DNA from: Rubrimonas sp036770645
Lineage (GTDB): Bacteria; Pseudomonadota; Alphaproteobacteria; Rhodobacterales; Rhodobacteraceae
Length of the DNA stretch: 64,000 nt
Reading direction: 5' to 3'
Assembly (NCBI GenBank): GCA_036770645.1
Contig: DAIPIU010000004.1
Span: forward strand, 1 to 64,000
The notes beneath the pieces were generated by a model. The model made no database searches and was not told where the DNA came from. It saw nothing but the letters and a program-made list of their open reading frames with translations. Of the stretch, positions 15,451 to 23,544 are shown in pieces. Positions within the stretch are counted from its first letter, which is position 1. Each line of letters begins with the position of its first letter. The position numbers and the translations under genes were made by a program.

Positions 15451-16623
15451 TCACTGCGCGGCCTGCGCCGCGCCCAGCGCATCGGCGCACAGCGCGGCGA
15501 GCGCGGCGGCGTCGGGGGCGCGCTTGGCGGCGGCGACATGGGCGCGCAGCAGCGGCAGCACGGCGCGCGCGGTCCCGGCATCGTCGGGCAGGCCGGCCGC
15601 GGCCAGCGCGCGGCGCAGGCCCGCGCCGCCGGAATGCTTGCCCAGCACGATGACATGGGCGCGCCCGAACAGGGCCGGCGACAGCCCCTCGTAGCTCGCG
15701 CGGTCCTTCAGCAGCCCGTCGACATGGATCCCCGCCTCGTGCGCGAAGGCCGCCGCCCCCACCACGGGGCGCTGCTCGGGCAGCGCGCGCCGCGCGGCGC
15801 GGGCCACCAGCGCGGACAGGCCCGGCAGGGCCGCGAGATCGATCCCACCATCCCCGCCGCGCATCGCGACCGCCGCCGCGACCTGCTCCAGCGCGGCGTT
15901 GCCCGCCCGCTCGCCCAGCCCGTTCACGGTGACCGACAGCCAGGACGCCCCGGCCGCCGCGGCCGCCAGCGTGTTGGCGGTCGCCATGCCGAGGTCGTCG
16001 TGGCCGTGGAATTCCAGCGGGATCGGGCAGGCGGCCCGCACCCCCGCCACCAGCGCATGGGCGGCGAAGGGGTCGAGCAGCCCCAGCGTGTCGGACAGCC
16101 GCAGCCGCACCGCGCCATGCGCGCGGGCCGTGCGGGCAAGCTCGGCCAGGAAGGCGGGGTCGGCGCGCGAGGCGTCCTCGGCCCCGAGCGACGGCGCGAA
16201 GCCCAGCGCGCGGGCGCGTTCCAGCATGTCGGCGACCGCCGCCAGCGCCCAGGCGCGGTCGCGTCCCAGCTTGGCGGCGAGCTGGCGGTCCGAGGCCGGC
16301 ACCGCCATGTGCACCCGCCGCGCGCCAAGGCCCCGCGCCGCCTCCAGATCGCGGGCGTCGAGCCGCAGCCAGGCCACCGGCGCCGCCCGTCGCAGGGTCG
16401 CGGCGATGGCCGCGATGTCGTCGCATTCGGCCGCGCCCATGGCGGGCACGCCGCATTCCACCTCGGCCGCGCCGGCGGCGTCCAGCGCCCGGGCGATGGC
16501 CAGCTTCTCGGCGTGGTCGAAGGCGACGCCCGCCGCCTGCTCGCCGTCGCGCAGCGTCGTGTCGCTGATGGCGACCGGACCGGTCAGGGTCAGGGCGGAC
16601 GGGATGGGGGCGGCGGGCGTCAT
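15451..16623 (-). CDS. nifV: NifV, homocitrate synthase
   Basis: Condenses acetyl-CoA with 2-oxoglutarate to homocitrate, the organic ligand of FeMo-cofactor. A 390-residue TIM-barrel enzyme of the HMGL-like family with ISDTTLRDGEQAAGVAF at the N-terminus. The metal-binding EFHGHDDLGMATANTLAA lies near residue 200, followed by NGLGERAGNAALE. The C-terminal region has the family's HEAGIHVDGLL and VLGKHSG motifs. It lies 12 bases after nifS and 11 before cysE. Confidence 0.95.
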   Translation of the reverse strand: MTPAAPIPSALTLTGPVAISDTTLRDGEQAAGVAFDHAEKLAIARALDAAGAAEVECGVPAMGAAECDDIAAIAATLRRAAPVAWLRLDARDLEAARGLGARRVHMAVPASDRQLAAKLGRDRAWALAAVADMLERARALGFAPSLGAEDASRADPAFLAELARTARAHGAVRLRLSDTLGLLDPFAAHALVAGVRAACPIPLEFHGHDDLGMATANTLAAAAAGASWLSVTVNGLGERAGNAALEQVAAAVAMRGGDGGIDLAALPGLSALVARAARRALPEQRPVVGAAAFAHEAGIHVDGLLKDRASYEGLSPALFGRAHVIVLGKHSGGAGLRRALAAAGLPDDAGTARAVLPLLRAHVAAAKRAPDAAALAALCADALGAAQAAQ

Positions 16624-16635
16624 GGCGGGCCCCCT

Positions 16636-17838
16636 TCAGGCGTAGGCGGGCGCGAAGGCGGCCGCCTCGGGCCCCTCGGCGGTCCAGAAGGGCGACATGG
16701 CGCGCAGCCGGGCGATGATGGCCGGCATGGCCTCCAGCACCCGGTCGATCTCGGCATCCGTGGTCTCGCGGCTCAGCGAGAAGCGGATCGCGCCGTGCGC
16801 GGCGGTGAAGGGGATGTCCATCGCCCGCAGCACATGGCTGGGTTCCAGCGAGCCCGAGGTGCAGGCCGACCCCGACGAGGCGGCGATCCCCTCGCGGTTC
16901 AGCAGCAGCAGGATCGCCTCGCCCTCGATGAACTCGAAGGCGACGGTCGTGGTGTTGGGCAGCCGGTCGCGGACATCGCCGGTGACGAAGCAGTGCCCGA
17001 TGCGCTGGACCAGGCCCTTCTCCAGCCGGTCGCGCAGCGCCGCCATGCGCGCGCCGTCCGCCGCCAGCGTCTCGAGCGCCAGCGCGGCCGCGCGGCCCAT
17101 GCCGACGATGGCGGGCGCGTTCTCGGTGCCGGCGCGCCGGCCCCGCTCCTGGTGGCCGCCGCGGATCAGCGGGCGGAAGCGGACGCCGCGCCGCACATAC
17201 AGCGCGCCGATGCCCTTGGGACCGTGGAACTTGTGCGAGGACAGCGACAGCATGTCGATGGCCGTGCCCTTCAGCGCGACGGGCAGCTTGCCCACGGCCT
17301 GCACCGCGTCGGTGTGGAACAGCGCCCCGGCCTCGTGCGCCAGATCGGCCAGCCCCTCGACCGGGAACACCGTCCCCGTCTCGTTGTTGGCCCACATCAG
17401 CGACACCAGCGCGGTGCGCGGCGACAGCGCGGCGCGGTAGGCGTCGATGTCGAGCCGCCCCTCGCGGTCCACGGGGATGCGGCGGACCGTGACGCCCTCG
17501 TGCTTCTCCATCCACGCGAGCGTGTTCAGGATCGCCGGATGCTCGACGGCCGAGGTGACGACCTCCGTGCGCGAGGGGTCGGCGGCGAGGCCCGCCCGCA
17601 GCGCCGTCGCGTTGGATTCGGTGCCGCCGGAGGTGAAGATCACCTCGTGGTCGTGCTCGGCCCCGATCAGGGCCTGCACGGCGCGCCGCGCGGCCTTGAC
17701 CGCGCCGCCGACCTCGGCCCCGAAGGCGTGGATCGAGGAGGCGTTGCCGAACTGCTCGGTGAAGAACGGCAGCATGGCGGCGACCGTCTCCGGGGCGACG
17801 CGGGTGGTGGCGTTGTTGTCGAGATAGACGGGCGTCAT
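16636..17838 (-). CDS. nifS: NifS, cysteine desulfurase
   Basis: PLP enzyme that takes sulfur from cysteine for cluster assembly on NifU. The PLP Lys lies in LSLSSHKFHGPKG and the active Cys in ASSGSACTSGSLEPSH. The N-terminus YLDNNATTRVAPETVAAMLP and the motif TSGGTESNA are typical. At 400 residues it has the NifS length. A strong GAAGGGGGA site precedes the ATG, and 14 bases separate it from nifU. Confidence 0.96.
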   Translation of the reverse strand: MTPVYLDNNATTRVAPETVAAMLPFFTEQFGNASSIHAFGAEVGGAVKAARRAVQALIGAEHDHEVIFTSGGTESNATALRAGLAADPSRTEVVTSAVEHPAILNTLAWMEKHEGVTVRRIPVDREGRLDIDAYRAALSPRTALVSLMWANNETGTVFPVEGLADLAHEAGALFHTDAVQAVGKLPVALKGTAIDMLSLSSHKFHGPKGIGALYVRRGVRFRPLIRGGHQERGRRAGTENAPAIVGMGRAAALALETLAADGARMAALRDRLEKGLVQRIGHCFVTGDVRDRLPNTTTVAFEFIEGEAILLLLNREGIAASSGSACTSGSLEPSHVLRAMDIPFTAAHGAIRFSLSRETTDAEIDRVLEAMPAIIARLRAMSPFWTAEGPEAAAFAPAYA

Positions 17839-17852
17839 GGCGCGGTCCCCCT

Positions 17853-18911
17853 TCAGGCCTTGGCGACGGGCACGACGCGGACCGGCCGGCCCAGCGCCTC
17901 GGAAATCCGCTTCTGCAGCCCGCCCAGCGTCAGCGAGGCGGCCGAGCAGCCCGCGCAGGCACCCTTGAGGTGCACGAGCACCAGCGCGCCCTCGAGATCG
18001 ACCAGCTCGACGTCGCCGCCATCGGCCTGGAAGGTCGCGCGCATGCCCTCGACCGTGCGGGCGACGAGGATCGCCTCCTGCGCGGCCGTGCGGCCCGCGG
18101 CGGCGGGGGCGGAGGGGGGCGCGGAGGGGGGCGCGGCGGCGGGGACCGGCGCGGGCGCCGCCAGCGGGGCGATGGCGATCGGGGCCATGGCGACCGGCGC
18201 GATGGCGGCCGCGGCGGGCGCGACCGGGATGGCGGCCGCCTCCGGCAGCACGAAGCCCGCCTTCTTCCGCGCGGCCGGCTTCGGCGCGGCCGCGCCGAAC
18301 ACATAGGCGGCCCCGGCGGCGAGCGCGCCCTCGGCCACCATGGCGGCGTTGACGCTCGCCAGCAGCTCCTCCAGCGGCTCGCGGCAGGAATTGCAGCCGC
18401 CGCCCGCCTTGGTGTGGTTGGTGACGCCCTCGATGTCGGTCAGCCCGTTCGCGCGGATGGCGCGCTCGATCATGCCGGCGTCGGCGCCGAAGCACTTGCA
18501 GACCAGCGCGCCTTCCTCGTGGTCGTCGTCCTCGACCGTCTCGCCGCGCCAGGCCTGCACGGCGGCCGTCAGCGCCTCCTGCCCCATCACCGAGCAGTGC
18601 ATCTTCTCGGGCGGCAGCCCGCCCAGGAACGCCGCGATGTCCTGGTTGGTCAGGCGCCGCGCCTCCTCGACGGTCTTGCCGATGATCAGCTCGGTCAGCG
18701 CCGAGGAGGACGCGATGGCCGAGCCGCAGCCGAAGGTCTGGAAGGTCGCGGCCTCGATGACCTCGGTCTCGGGGTCGACCTTCAGCATCAGCTTCAGCGC
18801 GTCGCCGCAGGACAGCGAGCCGACCTCGCCGACCGCGTTGGCGCCCGGCAGCGCGCCGGCGTTGCGCGGGTTGAAGAAATGGTCCTTGACGGTGTCGGTG
18901 TAGTCCCACAT
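17853..18911 (-). CDS. nifU: NifU, nitrogenase Fe-S scaffold
   Basis: A full three-domain NifU of 352 residues. The N-terminal IscU-like domain has SLSCGDALKL, GCGSAIASSSALTELI and KMHCSVMG. The central [2Fe-2S] domain has CKCFG and GGGCNSC. The C-terminal Nfu domain has GACAGCSAAS. Between the central and last domains is an unusually long Ala/Pro linker (about residues 210-270), typical of high-GC drift rather than function. It works with NifS to build clusters for NifH and NifDK. Thirteen bases separate it from iscA. Confidence 0.96.
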   Translation of the reverse strand: MWDYTDTVKDHFFNPRNAGALPGANAVGEVGSLSCGDALKLMLKVDPETEVIEAATFQTFGCGSAIASSSALTELIIGKTVEEARRLTNQDIAAFLGGLPPEKMHCSVMGQEALTAAVQAWRGETVEDDDHEEGALVCKCFGADAGMIERAIRANGLTDIEGVTNHTKAGGGCNSCREPLEELLASVNAAMVAEGALAAGAAYVFGAAAPKPAARKKAGFVLPEAAAIPVAPAAAAIAPVAMAPIAIAPLAAPAPVPAAAPPSAPPSAPAAAGRTAAQEAILVARTVEGMRATFQADGGDVELVDLEGALVLVHLKGACAGCSAASLTLGGLQKRISEALGRPVRVVPVAKA

Positions 18912-18923
18912 GGCGCGCCCCCC

Positions 18924-19244
18924 TCAGCAGAACGACTTGCCGCAGCCGCAGGTCGAGGCGGCGTTGGGGTTGTTGAACACGAAGCCCGCGCCTTCGAGGC
19001 GCTGCACGAAGTCGATGGTGACGCCGGCCAGATGCGCCTGGCTCTCGGGATCTATCAGCACGGTCACGCCGTCCGACTCGATCACCGCGTCGTCGCCGGC
19101 GCGGGTCAGTTCCAGCGCCATGCCGTATTGCAGGCCGGCGCAGCCGCCGCCGTTGACCATGATGCGCAGGCCCGCCACGGGGCGGCCCGCCCCCTCGATG
19201 GCGCTGCGGATGGCGGCGCGGGCGGTGTCGGTAAGCTCCAGCAT
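18924..19244 (-). CDS. Nif-associated IscA/HesB-type A-type carrier
   Basis: A 106-residue A-type Fe-S carrier, the first gene of the nifUSV-fix operon. The three conserved Cys are present: NGGGCAGLQYG and the C-terminal TCGCGKSFC. The usual start MLELTDTARAAI is preferred because GGGAG lies 8 bases before it; an ATG five codons earlier (19259) is possible but has a poor site. The family passes clusters from NifU to targets under aerobic or stress conditions. The sigma-54 promoter lies 44 bases upstream of the chosen ATG. Confidence 0.92.
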   Translation of the reverse strand: MLELTDTARAAIRSAIEGAGRPVAGLRIMVNGGGCAGLQYGMALELTRAGDDAVIESDGVTVLIDPESQAHLAGVTIDFVQRLEGAGFVFNNPNAASTCGCGKSFC

Positions 19245-19287
19245 CTCGTCGTCTCCCATCGGAGGGGTTGTGCGTCCCGCCCTGCAC

Positions 19288-19303
19288 TGCGAGGAGCGTG
19301 CCA
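19288..19303 (-). promoter_or_regulatory. Sigma-54 promoter of the iscA-nifUSV-cysE-nifW-fixABCX operon
   Basis: Minus-strand TGGCACGCTCCTCGCA: GG-N10-GC with a perfect -24 TGGCAC half. An AT-rich stretch upstream (19304-19350) could bend or bind IHF. The nearest NifA-like site, TGG-N10-ACA at 19365-19380, has one mismatch to TGT-N10-ACA. Confidence 0.75.
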
Positions 19304-19448
19304 ACTTCAAATATCCACTCGAAACAATGATTTGAGTTATTTCCGTCGGCCGCGGCCGCGACATTGGCAGGTTTGCGACAAGGCGCGGACGCGACAGGCG
19401 CGGCCGCCGCATGCAAGATTGCCGGCGTTCGACAGGGGGGAATCGGCC

Positions 19449-20051
19449 ATGCGGCTGGCGGCGGCGGCGGCGACATTGGCGATGACGGCTGCGCCCGGCG
19501 CGGGCGCGGCGGATGGGCCGTCCGTCGACTGCGCCGGGGCGCAGGGCGCGGCGGCCCTCGTCTGCGACGACGCGGGCCTGTCCGCGCTGGACCGGCGGCT
19601 GTCGGACCTCTACCGCGCGGCGCTCGAGGCTGCGCGCGGGCGCGGCGAGGGCGCGGCGGAGGCCGAGGCGACGCTGAAGGCGACCCAGCGCGGCTGGATC
19701 AAGGGCCGCGACGAATGCTGGAAGGCGGACGACGAGCCCGCCTGCGTGCGCGCGGCCTACGAGCGCCGCTCGGCGCTTCTGGTGGCGGCGTGGATGCTCG
19801 AGACGCCCGCCTCCGTCGAGGCATGGGTCTGCGGCGATGCGCCGGGCCCCAACCTCACGGTCATGGCCTTCTCGGGCGACAGCCCCGCCGGCCGTCTCGA
19901 ATACGGCGACCGCGTCGAGGCCGCCCAGCGCATCGCGACCCAGGGCGGCGAGCGCCATGAGGGGTCCTTCGGCGTGTCGTTCGAGCGGAACGGCGACGGG
20001 GGCAGGCTCGAATGGCCGCAGGGAACCGTGACGGCCTGCGTGAGGGGCTGA
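19449..20051 (+). CDS. Secreted LprI/MliC-like lysozyme-inhibitor protein
   Basis: A 200-residue exported protein; residues 1-21 form a signal peptide ending AGAADG. Residues ~27-115 match the LprI/DUF1311 pattern: DCAGAQGAAALVCDDAGLSALDRRL, then a helix ending RGWIKGRDECW and EPACVRAAYERR, with paired Cys (interrupted here). The C-terminal half (WVCGDAP to TACVRG) looks like an MliC lysozyme-inhibitor barrel with two Cys. It would protect peptidoglycan from lysozyme in the periplasm. It is the only plus-strand gene inside the nif region and converges on nifQ with a 4-base gap. Confidence 0.75.
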   Translation: MRLAAAAATLAMTAAPGAGAADGPSVDCAGAQGAAALVCDDAGLSALDRRLSDLYRAALEAARGRGEGAAEAEATLKATQRGWIKGRDECWKADDEPACVRAAYERRSALLVAAWMLETPASVEAWVCGDAPGPNLTVMAFSGDSPAGRLEYGDRVEAAQRIATQGGERHEGSFGVSFERNGDGGRLEWPQGTVTACVRG

Positions 20052-20055
20052 CGGC

Positions 20056-20634
20056 TCAGGCCTCCGGCGCGAAGCAGTCCGCCTTTTCGGGGCATTCGTC
20101 GCAGCTGGGCGACAGGCACAGCGAGAAGGCCGCGTCCGCGCAGATCTGGCGGTAGAAGAACTTCTTCCACCGCATGTTGCGGTCGTTCAGGGCAACGGCC
20201 CGCGGAAAATGGCGCGCCATCAGCGCGGTCAGCGCCGGGCGCGAGGGCAGGCCCAGATCCTCCCACAGATGGCGGCTCCCCATGGCCCGGCGGGCGATGA
20301 TGTCGGCCAGCCACAGGCTTTCGGCGCCGCGCGCCCCGCCCCGCCAGCGCAGCAGCATCGAGAGCGCCGCCTGCTCGGGCGGGGGCGCGGCGCGCGCCAG
20401 GGCCAGGTCGGGCAGCGCGGCCTGCGGGAACCAGCGCGCGGCCAGCCCGTTCAGCGCGGCGCGGTCGAGGCCCAGCAGGTCGGGCAGCGTCCCCCTGCCC
20501 GCCGCGCGCTCGTGCAGCGCCAGCCCCACCATGCAGGCGAGGTCGGCGCGGTCGGCATCGTCCGGCCCCGGCGTCGCCAGCAGCGCGTGGCGGCGTCCGG
20601 GCGCGCCGCCTGCGGCGTCAATCCAGGGCGGCAT
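20056..20634 (-). CDS. nifQ: NifQ, molybdenum donor for FeMo-cofactor
   Basis: A 192-residue protein whose C-terminus carries the NifQ ligand set C-x4-C-x2-C-x5-C (CLSPSCDECPEKADC), which binds the Mo-Fe-S cluster handed to NifEN/NifH. Upstream are the family's DIIARRAMGSRHLWEDLGL and MRWKKFFYRQIC. The ATG at 20634 overlaps the end of fdxB by 17 bases; a downstream start is possible. Last gene of the nifE operon. Confidence 0.93.
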   Translation of the reverse strand: MPPWIDAAGGAPGRRHALLATPGPDDADRADLACMVGLALHERAAGRGTLPDLLGLDRAALNGLAARWFPQAALPDLALARAAPPPEQAALSMLLRWRGGARGAESLWLADIIARRAMGSRHLWEDLGLPSRPALTALMARHFPRAVALNDRNMRWKKFFYRQICADAAFSLCLSPSCDECPEKADCFAPEA

Positions 20635-20911
20635 GGGTCTGGCAGTCCTTCGGGCAGACGCGGGCGCAGGCCCCGCAACCGATGCAGGCGCCGGCATCGG
20701 CCAGCACCATGACCTTGCGTTCCACCTCATCGTCGTCCTCGTCCTCGAGACCGACGAAGGAACCGTCCCCGGTCACGCCCTTCAGGGTCATCACGTCCCG
20801 GCCGCAGACCTTGTAGCAGCGGCCGCAGCCGATGCATTTCCCGGCATCGATGGCGACGAGGAATTCGGGGGTGTAGGCGGTCCCCCCGCGGGTCAGGGCT
20901 GTGATCGGCAT
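20618..20911 (-). CDS. fdxB: Nif-specific 2[4Fe-4S] ferredoxin (ferredoxin III type)
   Basis: A 97-residue ferredoxin with two cluster motifs, CIGCGRCYKVC near residue 26 and CIGCGACARVC near residue 75. An acidic insert (LEDEDDDEVERK) separates them, typical of nif ferredoxin III. It may donate electrons to nitrogenase or to cofactor assembly on NifEN. It lies 89 bases after the Rop-like gene and overlaps nifQ. The gap holds the palindrome CGCGGGCCCGCG, a possible hairpin. Confidence 0.93.
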   Translation of the reverse strand: MPITALTRGGTAYTPEFLVAIDAGKCIGCGRCYKVCGRDVMTLKGVTGDGSFVGLEDEDDDEVERKVMVLADAGACIGCGACARVCPKDCQTHAALD

Positions 20912-21000
20912 GGCTCTCGGGCTCCGCTCCGGGGGGGTGGGGCGGACGGCAGGGGCCGCCCGCGCGAACGCGTCGTCGCGGGCCCGCGCCCGCGGGCGGG

Positions 21001-21198
21001 TCAGGCCGTCTCCAGCGCCTTCAGCGCCTTGCGCGCGGCGTCCAGTTCGGCATGGGCGTCGAAGGCGGCCTGCGCGACCTCGGGGATCTTCCGCCAGTCG
21101 GTCGGCAGCTCCTCGGACAGGTCGTGCAGCGCCATCTTGCTGTCCGTGGCGCGCATCGACAGCTTGCGGATCCTCGCCTTCATCTCGTCTGCGGTCAT
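21001..21198 (-). CDS. CCE_0567-family (Rop-like) nif metalloprotein
   Basis: A 65-residue helical-hairpin protein: MTADEMKARIRKLSMRAT, a TDWRKIPEVAQ turn, then a second helix. This is the Rop-like family found beside nifX-associated DUF269 genes in many diazotrophs (orf6 of Azotobacter-type nif clusters). The cyanobacterial member CCE_0567 binds metal. Its exact role in N2 fixation is unsettled. It is 15 bases after the DUF269 gene. Confidence 0.88.
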   Translation of the reverse strand: MTADEMKARIRKLSMRATDSKMALHDLSEELPTDWRKIPEVAQAAFDAHAELDAARKALKALETA

Positions 21199-21213
21199 GG
21201 CGGTCTCTCCCTG

Positions 21214-21684
21214 TCAGGCGCGGGCGGCGTCGGGGTGGGCGGCGATCGTCGCGGCGGCATCGGCGGCCAGCGCCTCGCCCGCCGCCGCCAGCGCCGCGAA
21301 ATCGTCGAAGCCGAAGCGGTGCACGTCGCGCAGGTGCTTCGACAGCGCCACCAGCCGGCCGGTGATCAGGATGATGCGGCCGAAGCCCTCATGGCTCATC
21401 TTGCTCATCGGGCTGGCCATGAGGCCGGTGGTCTTCTCGATCAGCAGGCCGACCGCGCCGTAGAACCGCTCGATGCGCCACAGCACCTCCGGCTCGGGGT
21501 CCGAGATGATCGGGATCAGCCGCCGCTCCGCCCGCGTGACCACGAACTCGGCCAGAAGCTCGGCGTCGGACTTCGCGTCCCAGCTGCCATAGCTGTCCTC
21601 GGCGCGGATCACGGCGACCAGTTGCTTCAGGAACGGGCTGTCGGGCATCACGCCCCCGCGCGGGGCCTCGAGAACGTCGGTCAC
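21214..21684 (-). CDS. NifX-associated protein (DUF269)
   Basis: A 156-residue DUF269 protein with the family signature FLKQLVAVIRAEDSYGSWD and RLIPIISDPEPEVLWRIERF (interrupted here), later GLMASPMSKMSHEGFGR and LRDVHRFGFDDFAALA. Translation from GTG at 21684 overlaps the nifX stop (GTGA); an in-frame ATG 12 codons later (MPDSPF) is an alternative. The family is nearly always beside nifX; its biochemical role is not settled, but FeMo-cofactor metabolism is likely. Confidence 0.92.
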   Translation of the reverse strand: MTDVLEAPRGGVMPDSPFLKQLVAVIRAEDSYGSWDAKSDAELLAEFVVTRAERRLIPIISDPEPEVLWRIERFYGAVGLLIEKTTGLMASPMSKMSHEGFGRIILITGRLVALSKHLRDVHRFGFDDFAALAAAGEALAADAAATIAAHPDAARA

Positions 21685-22133
21685 TGTGCGAACTCCTCGG
21701 TGTCGCTGTCCATGAAGGCGGGTCTGGGCGCGTCGCGCCCGAGGATCTTGCGCAGCCAGGGCGGCGGCGCGCCGCGCAGCATCGCCTGCACGCGGGCGAT
21801 CACGGCGCTGATGGGCTCGGGGTCCTTCAGCTTGACCGGGTGGATGCCGCTGCGGACCACGCGGGCCGCCGCCGGGCCGCCGATGGCCAGCACGAACAGC
21901 AGCGCCGTGCCGGCCAGCGCATCGACCTTGGGGCCGATCTTGTCGTCGCCTTCGGCGTGCCGGCCGGACTGTTCCGTGACGTCGTCGAAGCCCACCGCCT
22001 CGACGAACCGCCACGCCTCGCGCGTGACCTCGTAGACGGCGAATTTGCGGGCCGATCCGAAATGGGCGTTCAGGTGCTCCATGTCGTTGGTGGCGATGGC
22101 GATCTTCAGCGGCTTTTCGGCGACGGGGCTCAT
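21681..22133 (-). CDS. nifX: NifX, FeMo-cofactor precursor carrier
   Basis: A 150-residue member of the NifX/NafY/dinitrogenase-cofactor-binding family. It has IAIATNDMEHLNAHFGSARKFAVYEV and GFDDVTEQSGRHAEGDDKIG at the N-terminal half (interrupted here), then ALLFVLAIGGPAAARVVR. NifX shuttles NifB-co or VK-cluster to NifEN. The start at 22133 has a perfect AGGAGG five bases upstream; a longer form from 22178 would overlap nifN. Coupled to the DUF269 gene by GTGA. Confidence 0.94.
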   Translation of the reverse strand: MSPVAEKPLKIAIATNDMEHLNAHFGSARKFAVYEVTREAWRFVEAVGFDDVTEQSGRHAEGDDKIGPKVDALAGTALLFVLAIGGPAAARVVRSGIHPVKLKDPEPISAVIARVQAMLRGAPPPWLRKILGRDAPRPAFMDSDTEEFAQ

Positions 22134-22149
22134 GGGGGCCTCCTGAGGG

Positions 22150-23544
22150 TCAATGAGACGCAGATGACGGGCTTGCATGCTCGAACTCCCTGTCGATGGG
22201 GGCGGCGCCCCAGTCCGCGGGGGCATGATGGCGGCCGCGGGCCTGCACGGCGTTGGCGACCTCGAACAGCAGGGCGCGGGTGCCGCGATAGCCGACGCGC
22301 AGGACATCCTGCGCGCCCAGGCGGTCGAAGATCGGGAACCCGGCATGGATCAGCGGCAGGCCCAGCCGTCCGGCCGCCTGCCGGCCATGGGCATTGGTGA
22401 TCAGCATCTCCGCCGCGCCGCAGGCCGCCCGCCGCTCCAGCTCTCCGAGATCCGAGATCGCGACCTCCTCCGCCGGAACCCGCTCGAGCAGCGCGGCGAC
22501 CGGCGAGGTCGAGACGGCCGCCACCACCTCCGCGCCGACCGAGGCGAGGCCGGTGGACAGGGCGAACAGCAGGTCCGGGTCGGCCCCGATGGCGAGCCTC
22601 AGGCCGCCGATGTGGAAATGCGCATCCAGCGAGGCGTCGAGCAGCCGCGATCGGTCGCGCTTCAGCGTCGCCGGCACGTCGTCGACCCGCGCCAGCCCCA
22701 TCAGCGTCCTTACCAGAGCGTCGGCGGCCTTGAGGCCGGTCAGCGACCGGAACACCCGGAACGGCACGCCGCAGCGCGCCTCGAGCAGCTGCGCGGCAGG
22801 GCGCATGCTCTCGCCCGCCGCCAGCGTGAAGGCGCTCGCGCCCATGGCGCGGATGTCCTCGAGCCGGGTCCCGCCCAGCGAGGTGCCCGCCCAGGCGTCG
22901 GCCACATGGCCGTCGAGCGAGGCCGACAGGTCCGGCAGCACCACCGGCTCCAGCCCGAACAGGCGGATCAGCCGCGCCAGCTCCTCCACGTCCGCGGGCG
23001 TCAGGTGGCTGCCCGCCAGCAGGTTCACCCGCCGCGGACCCGCCATGCGCGGGGCGGGATCGGCCTCGGGCACCAGCGCGTCCACGATGGCCGCGACGGC
23101 GCGCGCCCATCCCTCCTCCAGCCCGCCGGCGAAATCGGGGGTCGAGGCGTAGACGATGGCCGTGTCGTCGAAATCGGGGCGGCGGGCGCGCATCAGGCGC
23201 AGCTCGCCCGGGATGTCCTCGCCGCGGGTCTCGGTCAGGGCGGTCGAGGCGATGCCGATGAACTTCGGCTGCGCGCGCCTGCGCAGGTTCTCGATGGCCT
23301 CCTCGATCTGCTCGGCCCCGCCGAGGATGGTGCTGACCTCGCTCATGGCGGTGGTCTGCAGCGGCACCGCCTCCTTGAAGTGGCGCACCATGGCCACCAT
23401 CGCGAAGGCGGTGCAGCCTTGGCTGCCGTGGAACAGCGGGATCGACCCCTCGATCCCGAGATAGGCGAGCGCGGCCCCGAGCGGCGCGCTCGACTTCAGC
23501 GGGTTCGTGGACAGGGCGCGCCGCGGGTGGACGATGCGGGCCAT
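22150..23544 (-). CDS. nifN: NifN, FeMo-cofactor assembly scaffold subunit
   Basis: A 464-residue NifK-like subunit of the NifEN scaffold. The N-terminus has NPLKSSAPLGAALAYLGIEG and LFHGSQGCTAFAMVAMVRHF with the P-cluster-like Cys (interrupted here). TTAMSEVSTILGGAEQIEEA and GIASTALTETRGEDIPGEL follow. Length is normal. The start ATG shares one base with the nifE stop (TGATG), enforcing equal synthesis. It would scaffold conversion of NifB-co to FeMo-co with NifE. Confidence 0.96.
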   Translation of the reverse strand: MARIVHPRRALSTNPLKSSAPLGAALAYLGIEGSIPLFHGSQGCTAFAMVAMVRHFKEAVPLQTTAMSEVSTILGGAEQIEEAIENLRRRAQPKFIGIASTALTETRGEDIPGELRLMRARRPDFDDTAIVYASTPDFAGGLEEGWARAVAAIVDALVPEADPAPRMAGPRRVNLLAGSHLTPADVEELARLIRLFGLEPVVLPDLSASLDGHVADAWAGTSLGGTRLEDIRAMGASAFTLAAGESMRPAAQLLEARCGVPFRVFRSLTGLKAADALVRTLMGLARVDDVPATLKRDRSRLLDASLDAHFHIGGLRLAIGADPDLLFALSTGLASVGAEVVAAVSTSPVAALLERVPAEEVAISDLGELERRAACGAAEMLITNAHGRQAAGRLGLPLIHAGFPIFDRLGAQDVLRVGYRGTRALLFEVANAVQARGRHHAPADWGAAPIDREFEHASPSSASH